Assembly: GCF_001039355.2 (NCBI RefSeq)
Contig: NW_019773725.1
Span: forward strand, 76,015 to 140,014
DNA from: Lingula anatina
Lineage: Eukaryota; Brachiopoda; Lingulata; Lingulida; Lingulidae
DNA: 64,000 nt
Direction: 5' to 3'
A program made the translations under genes and the position numbers. Positions within the stretch are counted from its first letter, which is position 1. Each line of letters begins with the position of its first letter. Positions 38,301 through 51,300 of this stretch are shown here, piece by piece. The notes below the pieces were generated by a model, which made no database searches, was not told the origin of the DNA, and worked only from the letters and a program-made list of their open reading frames with translations.

Positions 38301-41300
38301 TTAGTTTTCTTTTTTCAACCTGGCATTGCAAATATCATATCAATACAGAATATAAGTGTTCACACATTAATTTATAAAGATGGCTAGGCAGAACAATATG
38401 GAAAATAGTCAGCTGCAAGGTGATGTGTAATATTCCATTAATGCATATTACAAGTTCATTTTTGTCAACAGCACATTTTGATCAACAATCTCTAAGAAAT
38501 TCTTTTTTTAAAATATACATTCCTCAAATCTTACGTGAAAGTCGATGCTGTACCTTCCGAATGTCATTTTTCAAAAAGCTATTTCCAGTATTCAGTTTGT
38601 GATCTCTACAATGAAACCATAAATGTGATTTCTAATTTTGAGAGAGATTATCTGATCAATGAACCATTAACCACAATGCTGCACAAATTTAAAAGCAAAC
38701 AGCAAGGAAATACAATCATTGCCGTAACCCTTAGTTGACCAAGAATGGTAATTACTCTGACCTTTTTAGATACACAGATACCATAAAATCCACTATTGGC
38801 TTCAATTATGAAGCCGTCCAGACTCCATTAAGGCCTGTGTCAGCATTAAAAGGAAATTTCAACTAACTAGGAAATTGATTTGGTTTCTCGGAATCAAATA
38901 AAATAGAAATGTAGGCCCAAGCATGTTTTGCTGAAATTCCTAGAACTAAAGTAAACTTTTGGCAAACAAACTAATTTTCTGAAAAATCACTTGACATTAA
39001 GCTGAAATTGTCCATGCATTTTTTTTATTCTTTAAAAAACGAAAATAAAGATACACATGTACAAAGTTCTGAATTACAAGTTGAAGTTTCATTTTTGTGG
39101 GAAAGATATTATTATAAATATATAATAGCTCTGGAGAGCAACCGTTACCGGATGTTTCATATTTCTTGGATTTATGTAGCTAAATTCATAATTGAAAGTT
39201 ATTCCACAAGACTGATATCTTTCAACATTTTCCAAAAAATGAAGATTGAGAAATTGAAAAAAAAAAAATCCACATTCCCCTTGCATTTTGCATCATACAA
39301 TCATGAAACCATAGTTTGCATCCTGTGCTCATTTTTATCATGTAATACATGCACTTCACCATGAATATCACATTCAACTATACCCTCTTGTTGACAAAAA
39401 CTACAAAAAATTCATCACAATCTACATTACCAGCTTATTATCATCAGGGTGGCTGTTCTTGCTGACTGTCAGCACCCTGAATTCAGAGTAGCCACCACGG
39501 CACACGATACTGTACCTTTACAATCTGCAGTCCCAACTTGTTATCATCAGGGTTGCTCTTCTCATTGAAGGTCACTTTCAGTGTCTTCTCCCAGTCTACA
39601 CTGAGGTTCTTGATGTGATTGTCTGCCAGACTCAGCCACACCTACAATTAGCGCAGAGAGGTTCAACTTAAAGGTTAACCTTAATGATAAAATTAACATA
39701 TAAAATTTTAAGTGTATGCTTGGTTGGTTATCTAGTCATGGTATTTACTGTTAGTCAATAAAAACTTATTTGTAAGGTTCAATGGAAGCATAGTAGCATG
39801 CAAAAAAGAATAGCATAAATATGTCCCCTGTTTTATAAGGATCCATGGTCATAAGGTCAAGTAGTCTCATCTAAATTTATTTTGATTAATGCTGTGACTG
39901 CAAACATGGTTGAAAATCTGATCATGATATATGTTTAGAAATAAATTAAAAGAGGGTTCAGAGCTGAAAATTGTTTTAAATGCAAAATAAGTGATATGCA
40001 TGTGGTAAAACTGTGCTGCTTTTGAAGAAAATGACTAGCACTGTAAAAAGTTGACATTAAACATCACAGAAGTGAGAAGGGCTTTAGATTTAAAAAAGTT
40101 ATTTGATGAAATATTTTCAATATGAAAACAAAATTAAATACGGTGTCATGTAGGTGGACTACTGCTGATTACCCTAGCTTAGATCAAAGCTTAGTGAAAG
40201 AAGATCAAATGGTCTTCACTTTAAGACTGGTCTTAGTTCTTTTCAGTGTCAGCTTTGGAAGTTACAAACCTTTCTCCTGAACTCCTTGGGTATCCCCATA
40301 GGCAGGCGCACCACGGCTTTCATGGCATCTAACCACTGCTGATAGGCGTCATCACCAGGGAGGGGCTGGAGGCTGAACTTAATACGGCTATCTACGCCTG
40401 GAAAGATACAAACAATTTTCCACTTAAAAATAGTTTCAAATAGTTAAAACTGTTAACTGAAATGTCATCCTTATATGGTTTATGAAGACCTGCTCTCTCT
40501 CTCCTCCTCCTTTAGTATAAATTCCATCTCCATTTGCTCTCTCTCTCTCCACAACATGCATGTGCTTGCAAACTGCTTATTTTTTTGGTGAACTTGATAA
40601 TTTATCTGTCTTTAGAAGCATATTATATGTAAACAAGTACAATAGCTGTGTATGTGTTTATCAAACACATCATGAACAATGCTGTACTCAACTGAACTTG
40701 TTTGGCTAGACTTGCTTTGGTTACGTGTCTTCAAAGATGTACACATAAATTATTTCACACCTTACATTGTTCTCTACTTGATATGTCCAACAAAAATGCA
40801 ATTTATAGCAGAATAAGTATATCAGTACTGCATGTGCCATTGAAACAGTCAATTGGACAAACAATAATTGATGATTTCAAGTGTCTCTCCCTACTCCAAA
40901 ACACTATGATCCTTCCTGTGTTCTTCAAACACGAAAATGATATTGTTTGCTCAAAGTTATCAATAACCCTCACAATATATTCCAATTCCACAGTTAATAA
41001 CTGATAATCCCTTTATTGTTTCATTAAGCCTGTCATACATCATTCAGACAATTAAATATCAGAGCATGCTTACATGACATTTTAGGTGGTTTAGAACTGG
41101 AAAGGATTGAACTTTGGCATTTAAATCTAATTCACAAAGGCCTTATAAGTAGTTCTACATAGAGTTAAACAGCATGTTGATAGCCTTGACTAACATCCTA
41201 AGAATTTTACTTCCTGACACCATAATTTTATTAATACAAAAAATTGTAACCTTATTAAAAAAAAATTGGCCTTGTCCAGTTCAGATGAAGGCTCTGTTTG

Positions 41301-44300
41301 GGTGACACTAATGAGAACATTCACATCGAGAATAGCTGAGGTTTAGCAAGGATAAGACCTAAATATGGCGGACCTACACAGGGGCGGATCCAGAGATATT
41401 TTCTGACAGTCTTCTAAATTATCTTTGATGATCCATCCTCCATTTCTGACCATCTTCCAACAGAAAAAATTTGATACCCATCAATGTAAACCTGAAAATC
41501 TGACTGTCTTCCAGAAGACCCAGAAGACGGCCTAAATCCGCCCCTGCTACATGAAATTGAGACTGCGTATGTCGGCAAAAAATTGTCTTTCAATGAAATT
41601 TTCAAGTTTTTACTGTAGAATCAAGGTAATTCAGTCAGGGGCAGAGTTTGAAGCTACCATGCCCAGGCCAAAGATCTGTGGAAACTAATTTCAGTTATCA
41701 GTCACTGATCAGATTCTCCAATATTAGAAACGGCACACATACACGATACAAAACACAAACTGCTCCATTTATTTCTGACTATGTTTTCATTTGTTGTTAT
41801 GTTATCATCAAAAACATGAGCTTATTAACAATCTATAATTATTGACCGAGTTCTGTAATGCTGGTAATCCTGCACTATGTTCAACAGACCACATCCTTGA
41901 AATCAAAAGCCCACTCAATAGTGAGACTTTGGGTGCATTCCCATAGATTCTAGATTGATCTATCCCCGTGGGGAGTCTCACTAGATTACTGTCAGATAAT
42001 CCGGCTTAAATGTCCGTCCCGCCTGCTACAAGCTGTAAGGGGGTAATTAACTTTCTTGCCCACTCGGCCGACAGCTATTTCGCGTGAACCCCCAGGGAGT
42101 TACGTCGATCTAGTTGGATTGATCTAATCTCTGGGAATGGGGTCTTTGAATAACACCCTCAGTTTCAGAATGCACTGGAAATGCAAAGAATGGTAACGGA
42201 AAATGTACTAGTACATGTACATATACAGACCTTATTGTCCTTTGTATCCCAGGGTGTTTCCTTTCCATCATATTTATTGATGCAAGAAATATATTTAATA
42301 ATATATAATACATATATAATACATATAAAGGTGGTAATTGGCTATTGGCATTATAAGCTCACCTTTACAAAACAATTATAATAGAACTAACTACAAGATA
42401 AATAATAATTATGGAGAATAAAAAAAATGTTAACGATAAATATTGATAATTTTAAGAAGAGGAGATGTAATAAAGGTGGTAGTAGGGTTGTTAGGCTGTG
42501 TTCACATGAAAAATCTATTTTCTAAAAATCTATTTGCGGTATCTTGTGATCACGGTCTGTGCCCTGAATACCCCGTGGCGTAATTACTGGCAGCGCTGAG
42601 AATTAATTACAGCTTTGGAAATAACGGGCTCATGCTGCCCATCATTACGCCGTGTAGTTTTCAGGGCACAGACCGTGATCACAAGATACCGCAAATAGAT
42701 TTTTAGAAAATAGACTTTTCATGTGAACGCAGCCTTAAACAGTGATCATTCAGGAAATGGTGATAGCTTACACTGGGATGTTCAACTGTATTAGTTAAGT
42801 TGTTCATGCACCGCAATACTTATAATTGCTGAATGCTGCAACTAATGCAAAAAAAAAAATTCTGCCTAGTATTTTATGTGATAAATACAGTTTAACACAC
42901 TATACTGGTTCAACCTGCAGTAATAAGATGCACTCAGTGACTAGTGACACAATGAATATTGCTTAATAAGCGGGTATATTTTACAAACCTATCTCTGACT
43001 GGTTATAAAACCTGGATAGCACTCAATATAACTGAAAACTGAAAATTGATAACATATATGCAACTGACAAATGTGATATTTTGGTATCATTTACACTACA
43101 GTAAATAAATAAATACATAAACAAATAAATAAATAAATAATGGTTACTAAAATTTCTTTATATGCAGTCATGAAAGAATAATAATCAATCAAGCACGCAG
43201 AAAAATGGCTACACTGTATTACTTACTAGTATTCTTAGACTAGTAAAAAGTTGCTTCACATGATGGGCAGCCTATGCCACAAACAGCTGCATGTGAAATA
43301 GAATAAATCACCCATTGCATAGTTTTCATTTACTCAACTAAAATGTAAGGACCAGTTTAGGTGACTTTTTTCCATATAAGAGTTGTCAATCAAAACATAC
43401 TAGTACAGCTAAAATAAGGCTTCGTTCACATGGAATGTCTATTTTCTAAAAATCTATTTTCTATTCGCGCTATCTTATGATCACGGTCTGTGCCCTGAAT
43501 ATCCCGCGGCGTAATTACTGGCAGCGCGAGCCAGTTACTTATAGTAACTTATAGTAACTGGCTCGCGCTGCCAGTAATTATGCCTCGGGATATTCAGGGC
43601 ACAGACTGTGATCATAAGACATACCGCGAATAGAAAATAGAATTTAGAAAATAGACATTGCATGTGAATGAAGCCTTAAACTTACTAGTAAGATATACTG
43701 CTCAATGTGAAAAGGCCTTACATATGTGTGAAGAGTTGCAGAGAAGGGCTGACCTATCTACAACTTGAATGCAACTTCAGGTCAATACTCATCATCATTC
43801 TCTTTTGTTAGTAATGTCTCCTGAGGATACGGGGCACCCCATGTTTTTGATTGAAAGATGTAAATGAGGGATTGCTATTATAGGCAAGTCATTTATCTTT
43901 GAGTCGCAGAATCATCCCACTGCAGCTGAAACAGATTAACACAAATGCCAAAAGATGTTAAATAGATAACCGAAAATTGGGCATTGTATTTCGTGGAAAT
44001 CATCTTTTAACTGTGTAATGTTTGTAATTGGGACAGATAAGTTCTCAAAGCAGGAGCCCCTTAAAGGTTATCATGATGGGAAAATACTCAATGATTCTAA
44101 AAAAGATGATCCCTGTTTCCAAAACCAAATTACTGTCAAGTTCAGTTATGAAGGTGATTATTCAGTACTAAGTAAATACAAATATGCAGTGCCACATTTA
44201 TGTAGGAAAGATTCCTCAAGGAAAAGGAATTAACTATTGTAGCTATCAATTGACTTAGACCTTCAAATGTTATATGGTGAACCCAATGATTCTGTAAATA

Positions 44301-47300
44301 ATTTTTCTTTAATGCTGCAGATTCAGAAATTATGAATTAAAACAATAGAAATTAAAATTTTCAAAGTTAATTTGTTGGTTAGTTCTAGCTGAACTGATCT
44401 CTCCAATGACAAAAAAAAAAAATAATAAAAAAAAAAAAAAAAAAAAAAATCTCAAACAGTCACTTCACTTTATTACTTTAGGCCAGATTTTCTGTCAGGT
44501 ATATTAAGCTACATTACAAAGAATTCAGAAATTAATCCCTATCGCAAAAGAAGCTCACAGACAAACCGCCATTCACAGTAATGACCAAACTGAGTAACCC
44601 AATTTTGACCAAATTTAATGGCACGATATATGATTGATCTTGGTTCATTTCCTGCCCTGAAGGCAGACGAGAAGCTCCTTATTCTTTAGTCACATACTAT
44701 AACCCTGCATGGAGCATCTTACAGATAATTTGCACTCAAGGAAAATGACGCTGTGTTTCTACTAACTCCAAAAAAATTCCACCACCACTGTTCTTATAAC
44801 TCTTTGGAAATCATGTCTTTAAATAATTATAATACTACTAGTTAAATAAAATGAATTACAACAAAGAAATTTTTTTCAAAAGAGAAGTTTAATGTTTTTT
44901 AACCATGAAAAATGAAGTCTACCTTTCATCAAAGAATTTTTGATCATGACTTTTTCAGAAATGATTTAAATTTTTTTCATCATCACAATAAAGAGACAAT
45001 AAAAGTAACAAAGAAAAAACTTAATTCACTGCATTGAGATATTAATTCAACATTCTAAACAAGGACATTGCAAAAGGTAATTAAGCTTCCTATTTTTTTT
45101 CCATCAGCGTGAAACAAACAAATGGAACATTGCTGCAAATTAAACATTCTGATTGCAAAGTGCCATTAATCATCTGTCTGATAAAAATCAGACAGAAATA
45201 ACAGGTCTTACGTAAATGTGCTTTTAAACAAAATGGATTGTACAATAAACTACCAAAGAATCAAAACCAATTTGACATTTCAAAAGAATTTGCCACTGTG
45301 CTTCACTGTTGTGCTTCCCTCTGACTTGGTTTCCTGATTTTTTTTAATCTGTGAGAATTAATGGAGCATCGTTGCTATTTTCCGATTTCTAAATGGCATC
45401 ATTCGCAATAAGGATGAGACAAAATGGTAAGAACTCATGCAGCAGAAGTGACTAAGCTGAGGCAATACTGTCACTTATTGATGAAACTGAAATAAATTGA
45501 GTGGAAATATCCATATTTCATTGAGTAGGACTTAAGCGGGGAGAGGAGGGGGGGGGGGTCAGTAGCAATAAGGCCAATATTGGCGACATCACAGAGAGAC
45601 ACAGAGATCAGAATAAACACACACACACACAGCATCTGTTAATAATGTAGAGTACTCTGGGGTAGTGCTAACACTCACCAATTTAGCCAAATGCTAAAAT
45701 GACTTAAATTGGCAAAACAAAAAGGGCTTGATTTGACTAATTTTAGTCAAATTAAAGCCATTTGGATAACAAATTGTCAAAAATGTGGTAATTTGGCTAA
45801 GGGAAAAAATTGCTAGCGCTACCCCAGGTTCTAGTATTTGGTCTAATGGAACTTTAATCACATGCATCTACATCCATTTGCATTTGGCTCCCTACAAGCA
45901 CCAGCTAGAGTAACAGACTCTGACAATACTCAATTCTTGGAAAAGCTTAGTGATTTCCTCAAACCATAAAAATCATAAAATGATTTGAGATTTGCAATCA
46001 GGAATCTTTGGGAAATGATAGAGCTTCAGTACCTGGGTAAAAAAAAAGCATAAACAGGTAGATGTTTTTATTCAACACTTGCCATTAAACCTCATTTGCA
46101 GAAACCTTTCTATGCACCTAGGGCAATGACACTTTTCTGAGGTCTGCAACAACATAATGATGGAAAACTAAGTCACTAAATTGTTTTATTATATCATTTC
46201 ATGCTTGAATGTCGATGTCCTCCAAGATAATATCAAAAGTTAAAACATTACTATCATATCCCAGGGGTGGATCCAGAGATGTTTTCTGACAGTCTTCCAT
46301 ATTATATTTGTTGATCCATTCTCAATTTTTTGACCGTCTTCCGACAGAAAAAATTATATACCCGTCAATGTAAACTTGAAAATCTGACTGTCTTCTGGAA
46401 GACCCAGAAGATGGCCTAAATCCGCCCCTGATATCCGTCATTACTGTGACCAATTAATGATGTTTCCTTCTTTCTGATTGCTTGGTCATCTGATTGATAA
46501 TATGTTTTCTTTACTCTGATTGGTTAAAAACCATCGGTTATATCACTGGTCCATCATAAACTGTGTGATGGTATCATTAGTGAATAATGAGTTCTATCAG
46601 ACTTCTGGATAAAGGATCATGTTCTATGCTTATTCTAAAATAGTTATTAAGTCACATACTGGGAAATACCAAATGGTATAGATGAAAGGGTCCAATAAAA
46701 CCTGCATTGAACAAGGCAATAGTTTTCACTTTAAAACAAAACTGTAATGAAGGATTAATTGTGGTTTGGTTGTGTTTCCTTCCCACCTCCTGCGAGCCTA
46801 GTTTCAATTACTGACAGCGTGTGACACCATATTAGACATAACAGCATCATGCTGATGTAACTACATCATTAGGCGCCTGACTAATATCTTGTCATTTACC
46901 ATTCTGTAATTGAAACAAGGCTCACAAAGGGGGGGGGGGGGGGGGGTAGGAGGATATGTTTCCATATTACGCCAATGTCAACTAAACAGATTGGATATAT
47001 TTTCTCAGTGACGCGATAAATTTATGTTCTGGTGCATCCATATATAAGAACATTTCAGTGCTTACAAATATTCATAGTCACCTCAAACTTTGACCAATAT
47101 TTAAAATAATTCATCATTACCCAAAACAAGCAGTCTTCAATTTCTATGTTTCACCTCATAAAATATTAATAAACTTCTAATAAACAATGTTTAGTAAGGG
47201 CCACCCTAATCATAAAATCTTAATGATATTCAAGCAGCCTATCTAAAATATCATCTGGTGTCATCCTCGAAATTTCATGTCAAAATCTTATCATATTGTT

Positions 47301-48320
47301 AAAGCCAAGTGAAATATTCACCATGGCTTTTTTTTTACTCCTAATCTAATTGTGACTGAATATTATCATGATCAGATGACACAATGGTCCAAAAGTTCAC
47401 CAAAAACTTAATATTGGGTACACAAAAATCTAAGTTATGATTTAATGATGTAATATATAAACAACAAAGTAAATGAATATCTTAAAAATTGTCAAAATCT
47501 TGAAAGTGAAAATATAACCATTTTAAACAACATGACAGGTAGTAGTATATATCTGAAATATAGGTAATCTAAATCTATATCAATAATTTGCAGCTGAAAT
47601 AAAAATTCCTTTCCCTACCATCTTGTTGTTTTTCTTTGACATTAATTCAATGGAAATACTAGTATACATCTGTGGTCTAATAATAAACATACTAGTACAG
47701 TATACATATATTTTAAATGGGCAATTTTTTGCTAGGAGCAATAATGACATTGATTTCTATAAGCAATCTTTATTTTGGGCAGACATACATAAACAAATTT
47801 TCATCCAGAGCTAATCACTTCCATCCTCATGCAAGCAGACACAAATAGCTATGGCATTTTGATATAATCAGAATTAATTTTGGGATATTTAACAATGATC
47901 CTCAAGCCTAAGCAAATGGTATTTAACAACTTCTCTTTGCTATGCTGTTACAATTACTGGTCGCAGAAATCAATATTCTCCACCTACCCTACTCCTACAC
48001 ACCACATGACTTGAAGCTTCGATTAACCAGTGGCAATATCACCAAGAATATAAAGACAGAAATGTTAAACGTGTCAACAGCTCTTAATCATACTGTTTAA
48101 TACTAAGTGTGTAAAATCTTGAGTTTTTTTTTCTTTATTAGAACACCTAGGAAGTGGGAATTCTCTGTAGTAGATGAAGGGAATTGTTCTTATGTTAGTC
48201 ATGTCAATATTCAATTGTCTTTCACATGAAAAGATTTTAGTTTTCAGTTTATTTTAGCATTACTGTAATTGACTGACTATTATATCAATTATCTAACTTT
48301 CTGTTATAATCTATGTCATC

Positions 48321-48357
<37 letters not shown>

Positions 48358-51300
48358 ATTACATATCCTTACAACATACAGGCACTCTGACCAGATAGAC
48401 ATATTTCTAAGTTTGGCTCAATCTTACCGCTGAGTTTCAATGATCACTATAAACTCAACTCTCTTTCATTGACATGACACTGGCAACAGCACAACTCTCT
48501 CAGACTCAGGGTGACTTTGAGAAGCTGAAGCTTACAAAGTGGAGACAGTGGGGGAGGATGTATATGGCCATTCTATATTTCAAAGTACATTTACCACTGA
48601 AATATCATCTGACAATTATGGAGTGGGCACAAAAAGCTTTCCATTTTCAAAGGTGCACACGTTATTGTAGGATCAATAAAAAATATTCCTATCGTGACTG
48701 GATCATGACCAACGTACATGTAAATTGTGATTATTTTATCATTGGAAATATTCGCTCAGTGTGTCTGTCTGCAGTAGGCCAGAGATTCTCATAAAACACA
48801 CACCCACACACACACATACTAAATCAAAGTTAAGGCACAGAAACACAACAGAATATGGCCATTACGTAACATTACCTGCGTTACCACAGGTGCGTTTTTC
48901 ATTCATTTCGCCCTGCACGTGTCTCCCTTGTTTTAACACAGATGACGTCAGGAAACTTGTAGGAAGTAAACTGTTCAACATTTCTTGCATCCCTTCTCTT
49001 TGTTTTTGCTTTACGGCATATCTATATTCATCTGTATAAAGTCCACCGGCGTCTGCTGACCCGGCCAAATATCGACACCCTGAATATTCAACAAACAACT
49101 CACTGGGATCGACGCTCCGTAAGAGAATAAAAGGCACGCATGGTTACATTGGCTGGACTGGTACACGACTCAGTTTCATAGCACAGCATGAAACGGTGTA
49201 TTTTTTCTAGACTTTTTCTTAGCAGGTATGGAAACGTGCTTCGTCGACTCTTACGAGGCACCAGCTGTAGCAAGCAGCGTAGCAATTCCGTCTCCCAAAA
49301 TCGATCTCTCCTCTGTCGTCTTAATGGTCACTGATATTACCAAGTGACAAGTGCAGATTAAAATGTGATTTAAGTCGTCTTTGCGTGTACCTCAGGCCGA
49401 TGGCAATAAAAGATGTCGTCGAGACACTGTCGCTGAGTATATTTTGTCGAACGATCCCCGTAGCTGCGTCAGCTCCTTGAGACGTCTTTAAATGACATGA
49501 AACACCGTTTGATTATACGGGTTCGCATCGTCACGTACTTCGAAGCAAAAATATGTATTTAAATAAATTCTTGTTGTCGGAATCGATCTTTCCGTACACC
49601 GAGGAACAAAGACTTTTTCGATCTAACTGTTCTCGCTCTATAGAGCAGAAGTGTCGACATGTGCGTCAGTGATCGATTTCTTCGGCATGGATGACGTCAC
49701 AGATTCGACCTACTTCACTCGATTTGTCGTATCAATTTTTCAACTACGCTCAGAGATGATACAAAATCCGATTTCTCTTCAGGATTTGCGCTTGGATTCT
49801 TAAATACCCAGATTTGCGTTTCAGTAATATTTTTTTCTTGCAATCCTTTCACAAACCTTAGTATAACATGAATTCATTGCACTCTTCGAATCATTTCCCT
49901 TGAATTCCTGTATCACAAATACAGCTGTAATAGGCCATACAGCATTCGATTTTGCTAACCGAGCTCCCACTATTCCATGAAATAGCAATTACGATGTTAA
50001 CCTATCGAATACTGGTACTTAATTGCGAGTCATGTCCTGGTCTTTTTTTTTTCAAAACTTGGTTCGATATCCAACAGACTTTTCGTGTTTTTTAAGCTGC
50101 GTCTCCCCTTTTTTCCACGAGCTCTTTCCCAAACTCTGTGTTTGTCTAAGTGTGAATGAATGAATTCTTAAAAGCAGAAATAATATAAGTTGGTGCTGGA
50201 GCAAAGGAACTAGTATATAGGAAATCGATGCCACGAAGAACGGTCAGCCTGGTGCGACCTCTAATAATTATGTTAGAAAAATCAATAAGAATTATTTGAT
50301 ATTTTCTCCAACAAGGTCCAGGCGTCGGGGGAGACATGTATGGCTTCAACTGATCCGAGAAATACCACCTTAATTGAGCCTATTTGGACTTGATAAAAAG
50401 TCGAAAGGGAATCATAAACAACATTCGATTCGAATCAAGTCTTCTGACTGTCACAAAAGAGAGTTCAAATCAGTAATCTGTCTAGTCTTATGCCTTGAGG
50501 CCGGTAAACACTCTCCTGATTCAGACTTCGCCGCGGAGGCGTACGAACAATAGGAGGAAATAGACTGAAAATGAGCTATATTCTTCAGTTGCCATTGATA
50601 GCAAAGCCAAGCAAGGACATCGGTTTCCTGTTACCATGACAACGTTGCCCTTTGCTTTTGTCGCTACCAGGGAAACCGTTATCCGGCACGAACGCACGCA
50701 CGCACGCGCAGAGCCTCATAAGGGAAATGGTACATTCTAAAATGATAGCTACTGTTCTCAGTTCTGTAAAAGCCACATACAAGTTTTCTCTGAACGAAAT
50801 GGATGGACAAGATGGTGACTGCGCTTCAAGTAACGTCTTTCAACTGAGCTGCGTTCAATGGTTAAAGCGTGGGTTCACAATTTAATGGGAAAGTAAAGTG
50901 GTGGAATGTTCCGTCACCACATATAACCGCAACCCGTGGGCAGAAATTGATGAGACTTGGGAATCGTGTTGGTGGAGGAGTCCCGATTTATCAGGTAAAT
51001 GAAAACTGATGAGCTCACGAGGATTGTGACTTACTTAGATGCAGTATTATTAGTGTCACAGAAAAGGGCGCTTGCCCCCCCCCCCCCCCCCAGGAAATAT
51101 ATTCTTTGCTCTATGATGGGCATTGCTGTGTGTAACAGCGTGAGTTCACTTAGTAATTATGTCCCTGCCCCCCCCCCCTTTCCCGTTCATGACGTATAAG
51201 CAATCTCACGCTTGACCATAAACATTTTGAAACCCCTTTCGAACAGATAAGATACAGATTTATGTAGTCAATAAATTTTACACATATAAAAATACACATT

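Larger units (their letters stand above)
40398..48875 (-). other. TBC1D30: TBC1D30 intron 1, proximal part
   Basis: Long AT-rich intron with no supported exon. It is a MITE landing zone: see the elements at 41379, 41931, 42494, 43418, 45657 and 46262. The short + strand frame at 44018-44233 (71 codons) has no recognisable domain and is not accepted as a gene. Confidence 0.65.

Noticed and set aside
48474-48794. 106-codon + strand open frame
   Set aside because: No domain, no conserved motif and no paired splice sites; it lies antisense in a TBC1D30 intron.
49100-49285. 61-codon minus-strand frame in the CpG-rich patch
   Set aside because: It ends in a stop before any donor. The neighbouring frame ending at 48876 fits splicing better.
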